Positions 1 to 5,170 of a stretch of DNA of 7,001 bases are shown here, piece by piece. Position 1 is the stretch's first letter. Each line of letters starts with the position of its first letter. Under the pieces are notes generated by a model. That model did no database searches. It had not been told where the DNA came from and saw only the letters and a list, made by a program, of their open reading frames with translations. This DNA is from G020351775 sp039588335 (lineage in GTDB: Bacteria; Gemmatimonadota; Gemmatimonadetes; Gemmatimonadales; GWC2-71-9), in NCBI GenBank assembly GCA_039588335.1, contig JBDGZZ010000214.1, forward strand, positions 1 through 7,001. Reading direction: 5' to 3'. The position numbers and the translations under genes are program-made.

Positions 1-1269
1 GACGAAGGTAGGGGCAGTGTGTTTCGCGGTGTGCGTGGTAGCAACCAGCTTTTCTGGGGTGACGGGAACCACATAGTGTTCCCCTGGGAGAAGGACGGCT
101 GGACACATCTCTATTCCGTGTCCGCTAATGGTGGCAGAGCAACCTTGCTCAGTCCAGGCGAGTTCGAAGTCGAGGATGTGGTGCTCAGCACCGACCGTGG
201 CTTGGTCGTCTACTCATCGAATCAGGACGACATAGACCGGCGCCACATCTGGCGCGTAAGAGTCGACGGTGGCGGGCCCCAGGCGATCACGAGCGGCAAT
301 GGTAGCGAGTGGACACCGGCCCTGGTCGAGGACGCGGTCGCCATGCTCGTGGCCGACGCGAGGCGGCCCGCGCACGCCGCAATCAAGCCGGCCGCGGGCG
401 ACCTCCGACCTCTAGCTCCCGCTTCCATGCCGCGAGACTTCCCATCGGACCAACTGGTCGAACCACAGCAGGTGATCTTCTCGGCGGCCGACGGCATGCA
501 GATCCATGGTCAATTGTTCTTGCCGCCCAACCAACGTCGCGGTGAGCAATACCCCGCTGTGCTCTTCTTCCACGGGGGATCGCGCCGTCAAATGCTGCTC
601 GGCTGGCATTACCGCGGTTACTACCACAACGCGTACGCCATGAATCAATATCTGGCCAGTCGCGGTTACGTCGTTCTCTCAGTGAACTACCGTAGCGGTA
701 TCGGCTACGGTATGGAGTTCCGCGAGGCGTTGAACTACGGTGCACGTGGTGCCAGTGAATTCAACGACGTGCTTGGTGCGGGATTGTACCTGCAGAGCCG
801 GTCCGACGTCGATCCCAATCGCATAGGCCTGTGGGGTGGCTCGTACGGTGGCTATCTGACAGCCATGGGTCTGGCGCGTGCGTCAGATCTGTTCGCTGCC
901 GGCGTCGATCTACACGGTGTGCACGATTGGAACTTCGTGATTCAGAACTTCATGACCAGCTACAACCCGGCGGAGCAAGTCGAGATCGCCCGCCTCGCGT
1001 TCGAATCCTCTCCAATGGCGGCGATCGATGGCTGGCGCTCGCCGGTGTTGTTGATTCACGGTGACGACGACCGCAACGTTCCCTTCAGCGAAACCGTCGA
1101 CCTGGTGGAGCAACTACGCAAGCGGGATGTGTACTACGAACAGTTGATCTTCCCCGATGAAGTACACGGATTCCTGTTGCACAGGAACTGGATGGCGGCG
1201 TACGTGGCTGCGGCGGACTTCTTCGACAGGATGCTAAAAGGTGCCGAGAACGCTACGGGCGGAGGCTAG
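1..1269 (+). CDS. S9 family (prolyl oligopeptidase-type) serine peptidase, 5' end outside the window
   Basis: The frame is open from base 1, so the true start lies upstream; a GTG at 19 is in frame but is probably internal. The first ~420 bases encode repeated beta-strand segments (for example HLYSVSANGG and HIWRVRVDGG) typical of the last blades of an S9 beta-propeller. From about 460 an alpha/beta-hydrolase domain follows. Visible motifs are HGGSRRQ (His codon at 571, the oxyanion-side HGG element), the nucleophile elbow GGSYGG with Ser at 841-843, HGDDDRNVP with the likely catalytic Asp at 1069-1071, and EVHGF with the catalytic His at 1165-1167. The triad is therefore intact. Family members cleave short peptides or remove N-terminal dipeptides or acyl-amino acids. 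Many bacterial homologues are periplasmic, but the N-terminus that would show a signal peptide is missing. About 420 codons are visible against the usual 650-800. The subfamily (DPP4-like or acylaminoacyl-peptidase-like) cannot be decided. The stop is TAG. Confidence 0.95.
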   Translation, partial: DEGRGSVFRGVRGSNQLFWGDGNHIVFPWEKDGWTHLYSVSANGGRATLLSPGEFEVEDVVLSTDRGLVVYSSNQDDIDRRHIWRVRVDGGGPQAITSGNGSEWTPALVEDAVAMLVADARRPAHAAIKPAAGDLRPLAPASMPRDFPSDQLVEPQQVIFSAADGMQIHGQLFLPPNQRRGEQYPAVLFFHGGSRRQMLLGWHYRGYYHNAYAMNQYLASRGYVVLSVNYRSGIGYGMEFREALNYGARGASEFNDVLGAGLYLQSRSDVDPNRIGLWGGSYGGYLTAMGLARASDLFAAGVDLHGVHDWNFVIQNFMTSYNPAEQVEIARLAFESSPMAAIDGWRSPVLLIHGDDDRNVPFSETVDLVEQLRKRDVYYEQLIFPDEVHGFLLHRNWMAAYVAAADFFDRMLKGAENATGGG

Positions 1270-1288
1270 GAACCGTTCAACGTTTTAC

Positions 1289-2596
1289 TCACCATCCATG
1301 AATCTTCATGTCGATCAACTCTTTGGTCGACAGATCCTTGATCCCGCGGCGCTCGAGTCGCTTCACGAAACTCGCGTCGACTCCGTGGATTCGCATCCGG
1401 ACCAGTGTCTTGGCGGTAATCTCGTTGTAACCAACCTCCGCCATGTCCTCGACGAACTCCGGTGTGACGCCGTGGATCCGGAACTGTTCCAGCGTGTTGG
1501 GTGAGAGGTCGGTGTAACCGAGTTGCTCCATCTCCTCTATGAATCGTGGTGTCACCCCGTGTATCCGGAAGTTCTTGAGGGTCCTGCCGGAAAGGTCGGA
1601 GTAACCTAACTCCGCCATGTCGCGAACGAATTCGGCGTTCACGCCGTGGATGCTCATCTGAACCAACTCGCTGATGTTGAGGTCGGCCATTCCGATGTCG
1701 ACCATTTCCCGGACGAATTCAGAGTCCACTCCGTGAATGCGCATCTGGACAAACTGGCTCAGGTCGGCCGCTTGTAGTCCGAGATCGACCATCTCTCTGA
1801 TGTAGTCTGCATCGACCCCGTGGATTCGTAGCCGCACCAGATCGTCGAACGACGAGCGCTCGTATCCCATGTCGGCCATGGCCTTGGCATGCGCCAGGCT
1901 CACTCCGTGGATCCGGCCGCGCACCAGGTCGTCCCGTGATAGATGGTCGAAGCCGAGCGCGGCGAGTTCCCGGACGTATTCCGGATCCACGCCATGAATC
2001 CGAAATCGAACCAGATCCTTGGCTGGAGTGTCATCATATCCGGCAGCCACCATCGCATCTATGTAACCGGCGCTCACGTCGAAGATCGCGAACTCGATCA
2101 GTTTGTTGAGCGCGAGATCGCGATAGCCGCGGTCCTGAATCGCAGATACGTATGTTGTGGTGACATCGTGCAGGCTGAGATTGAACTGGTCTTTGAGCGA
2201 CAGTCTCGAATACCCCAGGCGTGACATCGCACCGGCATACCCGGATTTTGCAGTCCAAGTGAAGTCGCCCCAGGCTTCACGTCCGTCTTGAGTGCCCTCG
2301 AAGACAAAGGTGCCGCCCTCGCGGTCCAACTGGAATTGCAGCTGAATACGACCGGAGGCGTTTCGTTGCGGAACGTCACCGGTGAACTCGTCCAGTTCCA
2401 CCGAGTTTCCGCTATGAATCCGGTCGCCGTCGATTCGAGTGCGGATCTCCAGGTGTAGTCTCCACTGGTTATCCCAACGGGACCACTCTGCCTCCCACTC
2501 CCCCGTTACGGTGGACTGCTGGGCGGGAAGGGAGGTGGGAGACAGGATGGTTGCTGCTAAGGCGAGCAACGGAAGGTATTTGGCATGGCGTGGCAC
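1289..2596 (-). CDS. Secreted IHGV-repeat protein (beta-rich domain plus ten 29-residue repeats)
   Basis: A 435-residue protein of unknown function. I chose the GTG start at 2596 because CGGAG sits 7 nt upstream and the reading then begins with a clean signal peptide: a basic n-region (PRHAK), a hydrophobic core (YLPLLALAATIL) and likely cleavage after SLPA at residue 25. An in-frame ATG at 2659 would add 21 polar residues ahead of it and is less likely. Residues ~29-112 look beta-rich (GEWEAEW, LQFQLDREGGTFVFEG). Residues 142-431 are ten head-to-tail 29-residue repeats of the form IHGV-x3-[YF]-[VI]-x2-[ML]-x3-G-[YFLMI]-x9-10-[LF]. A degenerate copy precedes them (113-141) and a terminal IHGW cap follows. 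From memory, this beta domain plus IHGV repeats is common as the C-terminal region of M56/BlaR1-like proteins in Gemmatimonadota and Acidobacteriota. No protease or membrane domain is present here. It probably acts outside the cytoplasm as a helical-repeat binding surface (inference). The EVE gene lies 96 bp upstream on the same strand. Confidence 0.85.
   Translation of the reverse strand: MPRHAKYLPLLALAATILSPTSLPAQQSTVTGEWEAEWSRWDNQWRLHLEIRTRIDGDRIHSGNSVELDEFTGDVPQRNASGRIQLQFQLDREGGTFVFEGTQDGREAWGDFTWTAKSGYAGAMSRLGYSRLSLKDQFNLSLHDVTTTYVSAIQDRGYRDLALNKLIEFAIFDVSAGYIDAMVAAGYDDTPAKDLVRFRIHGVDPEYVRELAALGFDHLSRDDLVRGRIHGVSLAHAKAMADMGYERSSFDDLVRLRIHGVDADYIREMVDLGLQAADLSQFVQMRIHGVDSEFVREMVDIGMADLNISELVQMSIHGVNAEFVRDMAELGYSDLSGRTLKNFRIHGVTPRFIEEMEQLGYTDLSPNTLEQFRIHGVTPEFVEDMAEVGYNEITAKTLVRMRIHGVDASFVKRLERRGIKDLSTKELIDMKIHGW
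1292..2260 (-). repeat. Coding tandem repeat, 87-bp (29-codon) period, 11 units plus cap
   Basis: Within the IHGV-repeat gene, the ten clear units cover 1292-2173 together with the final IHGW, and one degenerate unit lies at 2174-2260. Every unit is exactly 29 codons, with no insertions or deletions. On the plus strand the start of most units can be followed as recurring variants of CCGTGGATNCG, the complement of the IHGV codons. Between these cores the DNA has diverged. The first two clear units have LHDV and IFDV in place of IHGV, and the later ones are regular. Constant length with diverged DNA suggests an old array held by structural constraint, not a recent slippage expansion. Confidence 0.93.
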
Positions 2597-2603
2597 GATT
2601 ACA

Positions 2604-2607
2604 CTCC
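2604..2607 (-). promoter_or_regulatory. Shine-Dalgarno core for the IHGV-repeat gene
   Basis: On the minus strand, CGGAG is followed by a 7-nt spacer (TGTAATC) and then GTG at 2596-2594. This site fixes the GTG start and makes the signal peptide N-terminal. No comparable site was seen before the in-frame ATG at 2659. Confidence 0.65.
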
Positions 2608-2692
2608 GTTTCGATGTCGGACCTCGGTGTTGTTGGATTAGACGGGGTGGATGCCACAAACGTTGGAATGGGTGCGGTGGCGGAATCGCGCT

Positions 2693-3145
2693 TTAGGCGT
2701 GAGCCAGCCGTTTGACGATCTCGAACTCCTTGGCCGTAACCGGCTGAACCGACAGCCTACCCCGTTTGGTGACGACCATCTCCCCGAGGCCCTTGGCCGT
2801 CTTGAGTGCATCGAGTGGCACTAATCCAGGCAGCTTGTCAACGAACTCGACATCGACCATCGACCACCGGGGATTCTCTCGTGTAGACTTCTCGTCGTAG
2901 TACTTGCTCTTCCGATCCCACTGATGGGGATCGGGGTAGGCCTCCTTCAGAACTCGTGCGATGCCAGCGACACCAGGTGGCTTCGCGTTGCTGTGGTAGA
3001 ACAACACGAGATCACCACGCTGCATTCGGCGCATGTTGTTGCGGGCCGAATAGTTGCGTACGCCTTCCCAGTACGTCGATCCGTCTCGTGCCAAGTCGTC
3101 GATCGAGTACACGTCGGGTTCCGATTTCATCAACCAGTAGTTCAT
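2693..3145 (-). CDS. EVE domain-containing protein (THYN1-like, PUA/YTH-like fold)
   Basis: A 150-residue single-domain protein, the usual length for stand-alone EVE proteins. The start at ATG 3145 gives the hallmark N-terminus NYWLMKSEP; the frame stays open to 3271, but that extension does not match the family. Other family landmarks are YWEGVRNYSARNNMRRM (residues 25-41), the GDLVLFYHSN strand-turn (44-53), PGVAGIARV (57-65), AYPDPHQWD (69-77), YYD (82-84) and GRLSVQPVT near the C-terminus (129-137). EVE domains share a fold with PUA and YTH domains and are thought to bind modified bases in DNA or RNA, with the NYxARN region lining the pocket. The ligand is not established for most bacterial members. 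The protein is cytosolic, with no signal peptide or membrane segment. No strong Shine-Dalgarno is seen before the ATG. The gene reads away from the kinase operon and toward the IHGV-repeat gene, with which it may share a transcript. Confidence 0.92.
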   Translation of the reverse strand: MNYWLMKSEPDVYSIDDLARDGSTYWEGVRNYSARNNMRRMQRGDLVLFYHSNAKPPGVAGIARVLKEAYPDPHQWDRKSKYYDEKSTRENPRWSMVDVEFVDKLPGLVPLDALKTAKGLGEMVVTKRGRLSVQPVTAKEFEIVKRLAHA

Positions 3146-3172
3146 GAGAGACAGCACGGAGCAGGGAGCGGT

Positions 3173-3182
3173 TAGCCGGCTA
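3173..3182. repeat. Perfect 10-bp palindrome TAGCCGGCTA
   Basis: A perfect inverted repeat located 28-37 bp upstream of the EVE start codon and inside the spacer of the larger inverted repeat. It could be an operator half-site pair, but a 10-bp palindrome in several kilobases can also arise by chance. Confidence 0.3.
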
Positions 3183-3216
3183 GTTGAAACAAAGACCCAG
3201 AGCAAATCTAAGATAA

Positions 3217-3248
3217 CCCCGCCCCCTGCTGTCCGCTCCCCGCTCCCC
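3217..3248 (-). other. Putative G-quadruplex motif in the EVE gene upstream region
   Basis: Read on the minus strand (the EVE sense strand) there are four runs of at least four G in order: GGGG (3248-3245), AGC, GGGG (3241-3238), an 11-nt loop, GGGGG (3226-3222), C, GGGG (3220-3217). The loop lengths are 3, 11 and 1, so one loop is longer than the classical limit of 7. The motif lies 72-103 bases upstream of the EVE start codon, so it would act in the leader or the promoter. Confidence 0.5.
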
Positions 3249-3390
3249 GTACCATAAGTGATCCGCGCCACCGCACTGGAAGCGGCGATCGCTGCATAGT
3301 GCCGATGATCTGATGGGGATTAGCCCGACCCGGATACTGGGATCCGCTGGACTTGGCAGCGATGCCCCTATCTGCATGGTTGGCAAGGAC

Positions 3391-3419
3391 TTGACAGGTC
3401 TCACGCCAGTTCCCATCGT
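3391..3419 (+). promoter_or_regulatory. Candidate promoter of the lipoprotein-kinase operon
   Basis: A perfect -35 consensus, TTGACA (3391-3396), is followed after 17 bp by CATCGT (3414-3419), which keeps the A2, T3 and T6 positions of TATAAT. The start of transcription would fall near 3426, leaving a short leader before the ATG at 3450. The -10 is poor, so this may be weak or activator-dependent. A similar decamer (GGACTTGGCA, 3349-3358) lies 38 bp upstream of GGACTTGACA (3387-3396). Confidence 0.35.
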
Positions 3420-3440
3420 GTGCGGGATATCGTGTGATCC

Positions 3441-3447
3441 AGAGGTG
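3441..3447 (+). promoter_or_regulatory. Ribosome binding site of the putative lipoprotein gene
   Basis: AGAGGTG lies just before the ATG at 3450, with about 4 nt between AGAGG and the start codon. It is the only clear Shine-Dalgarno of the three-gene operon. Confidence 0.5.
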
Positions 3448-3449
3448 TC

Positions 3450-5168
3450 ATGTTGCTCTCCCGGCGATTTGTGGTAACAGGAAGTGAACACGGAGGCCAT
3501 CGGCCGTCTCTCTCGTCAGCCCTGACGCGGATACTGGGCGGGTCAGTGGTGCTGGCGCTCTTTTACGGCTGTGAAGTTCCAACAGACCGCTCTGCCCGGC
3601 TGACTGTGGAGATGGCAGAGATACCTTCCCTGATCATCGGGGACAGTCTGTTGCTGACCGCCGAAGTGCTGGACGAGGTGGACACCGTCAACAACGCTGA
3701 AATACGGTTCGAGTCCAGCGACGCTACGGTGCTCCTGGTCAATCCGGATGGTCGCCTCTTGGCAAACAAGGTCGGTCAGGCCGAGGTCAGCGCTCGCGCC
3801 ATCGCGTATGCCCAGGCGCAGAATGCGACCCAGGTCGTGCAAGTGCGCGATGTCTACGAGCTGGACAGCATCGCACCGCAACTAGTCCGCTACGGAGCGA
3901 CCGTTGAACTCTTCGGAGTCGGGCTGCCCCAGACGATTGCGGCGACTTTGGGTGGAACAGAAGCATTCGTCAAATCGTACACCCCGCTGGACCCAGAAGC
4001 GCCCGGTCGTTTCGGTACTCTGGAACTCTGGGTCACTCCCCCGGCGCCGATCATATCCCAAGCTGTGCTTCTGGGGTTCGAAGGCATCTTGATCAGTGAT
4101 ACGGTTATCGTGACTCAGAGGGACATCTACGAGCCCAATGACTCCATCCCGCGCAACTTCGGCTCGATCTCGGACAGTATCTACAATCCCGCCCTGGCTT
4201 TTGAGCGTGTGAGAAGGGGTGAAGGACAGCTTGCGGTGGACTGGTACACGTTTACCACCAGCCAGCAGGGAGACTGGACCATATCAGCTTGGTCCCCGGC
4301 AGGGGGTTCCCGGTTCAATGTCTATGTCACGAATTCGCTGTTCTGGTCATCGTCGGCGCTGAACACGGAGGGAGCTGGCCTCTATTTCGTAGGCCCGGGG
4401 GACTGGGGTACCGGAGCCGGTTTCCGGCCATGTGACGGAATGGGGTACTTCTATCCCGATTTCGGCGAGTATACGTTCACTTTTGAGGTGCCGCCCGATT
4501 CGGCTGTGTTTGCGTTGCGTGATCTGCCTGCCGGGACCTACAACGTGTTTGTTACGTATGGTGAAGGGAGCCCGTTGTACGACCCCGTCTCGAACTTGTC
4601 TGCAGTGGCCGTGTTTCTCGACAGCCTGAACCTCGTGACTCCTCTGCCTGCCGGTCTCAAGATCAAACCAGGATACAATTCGATCCTCGATCCGGACCAA
4701 TTCGAGGAGAACGACTACTGTAGTGTGGCACCGCAGATCTCCGTGCCAGACACACTGCGTCAACTGACGATCGACACTCCCCACGACGCAGATTGGTTCA
4801 GTTTCTCCATCAACAGCACGGAGACGGTGCAGTTCGCGGTAGAGGTAGCGGAAGATTTCGCCGACCTGGATACCTACGTCATTAGGGACTGGAGACCCGA
4901 TTCCCTGGTAGTCGTAGATTTCGGTTTCGGAGCGGACGGCGATGTAGCAAGCGTCACCGCGGGTGTGTCCCTCGATCCAGGGAACTACTTTCTGGTTGTG
5001 GTGGACTTTCTTGGGGTCCCAACCGAATACACCTTGAGCAGCGAGATCGGTGTCGCTGTGCCTGTCCCAGCGTCGGCCGAGTCACTTCGCACCTTGCTGG
5101 ACAGAAGAGAGCGGTCACTCGAAGCTCAGCGAGGGCGTTTGAATCGAAGGGGCACCCGACAACACTGA
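3450..5168 (+). CDS. Putative lipoprotein with Ig-like and pre-peptidase C-terminal (PPC)-like domains
   Basis: A 572-residue exported protein of unknown function, first gene of the kinase operon. After a long basic n-region, a hydrophobic stretch (ILGGSVVLALFYGC, residues 28-41) ends in a lipobox-like FYGC. Cys41 would be lipidated; Phe at -3 is not the usual Leu. A GTG at 3471 is an alternative start. Residues ~50-132 resemble a Big_2-type bacterial Ig-like domain (IIGDSLLLTAEV, EIRFESSDATVLLV, GQAEVSARA). Residues ~137-222 resemble an IPT/TIG-like beta domain. Two PPC-like domains open with DIYEPND (225-231) and DQFEEND (416-422). The second has the typical HDADWFSFSI and LDPGNYFLVVVD; the first carries a large Gly/aromatic insertion around 281-345. 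PPC domains usually accompany secreted peptidases, but no catalytic domain is present. After Cys41 the only cysteines are C328 and C424, a possible disulfide. The tail (546-572) is strongly Arg-rich. The gene ends in TGATG, shared with the kinase start. Confidence 0.85.
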   Translation: MLLSRRFVVTGSEHGGHRPSLSSALTRILGGSVVLALFYGCEVPTDRSARLTVEMAEIPSLIIGDSLLLTAEVLDEVDTVNNAEIRFESSDATVLLVNPDGRLLANKVGQAEVSARAIAYAQAQNATQVVQVRDVYELDSIAPQLVRYGATVELFGVGLPQTIAATLGGTEAFVKSYTPLDPEAPGRFGTLELWVTPPAPIISQAVLLGFEGILISDTVIVTQRDIYEPNDSIPRNFGSISDSIYNPALAFERVRRGEGQLAVDWYTFTTSQQGDWTISAWSPAGGSRFNVYVTNSLFWSSSALNTEGAGLYFVGPGDWGTGAGFRPCDGMGYFYPDFGEYTFTFEVPPDSAVFALRDLPAGTYNVFVTYGEGSPLYDPVSNLSAVAVFLDSLNLVTPLPAGLKIKPGYNSILDPDQFEENDYCSVAPQISVPDTLRQLTIDTPHDADWFSFSINSTETVQFAVEVAEDFADLDTYVIRDWRPDSLVVVDFGFGADGDVASVTAGVSLDPGNYFLVVVDFLGVPTEYTLSSEIGVAVPVPASAESLRTLLDRRERSLEAQRGRLNRRGTRQH

Positions 5169-5170
5169 TG
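5166..5170 (+). promoter_or_regulatory. TGATG stop/start overlap (translational coupling)
   Basis: The lipoprotein stop (TGA, 5166-5168) shares its last base with the kinase ATG (5168-5170). The nearest purine-rich stretch (GAAGGGG, around 5146-5152) is too far upstream for a good Shine-Dalgarno. Kinase translation therefore probably depends on ribosomes finishing the lipoprotein. Confidence 0.75.

Larger units (their letters stand above)
3155..3249. repeat. Imperfect inverted repeat, 17-bp arms, 61-bp spacer
   Basis: Arm 1 (3155-3171, CACGGAGCAGGGAGCGG) matches the reverse complement of arm 2 (3233-3249) at 14 of 17 positions. Both arms lie just upstream of the EVE start, so in an EVE transcript that starts far enough upstream they could pair into a long-loop hairpin. 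Arm 2 is itself 2.3 copies of the heptamer CGCTCCC. Confidence 0.5.
3146..3449. promoter_or_regulatory. Divergent intergenic region between the EVE gene and the lipoprotein-kinase operon
   Basis: These 304 bases separate two divergently read transcription units and must hold both promoters. No convincing protein-coding frame or RNA gene was seen. The EVE-proximal part holds the imperfect inverted repeat, the 10-bp palindrome and the C-rich (minus-strand G-rich) tract listed separately. The operon-proximal part holds a TTGACA hexamer. For the EVE direction I see only a weak TATGGT -10-like hexamer around 3251-3256, with no good -35. Confidence 0.6.

Noticed and set aside
1292..2260. Regularly spaced repeats that could suggest a CRISPR array
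   Set aside because: The period is 87 bp with diverged copies, every unit keeps an open frame, and the encoded 29-residue repeat explains the periodicity fully.
3146..3271. Upstream extension of the EVE gene to an ATG at 3271
   Set aside because: The extra 42 residues do not resemble the family, which starts at the NYWLMKSEP motif, and they run through the G-rich structured region.
3250..3449. Possible tRNA or small RNA in the intergenic region
   Set aside because: No cloverleaf, no T-arm consensus, and only a 4-bp hairpin with a GCGA loop (3355-3366) followed by no U-run.
3331..3538. 11-bp direct repeat CGGATACTGGG at 3331-3341 and 3528-3538
   Set aside because: Several 11-bp matches are expected by chance in 7 kb, the flanks do not match, and one copy lies inside a coding region.
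4347..4784. Minus-strand open frame of 145 codons inside the lipoprotein gene
   Set aside because: The plus frame shows continuous PPC-like domain motifs here; the antisense product has no domain, signal peptide or ribosome site.
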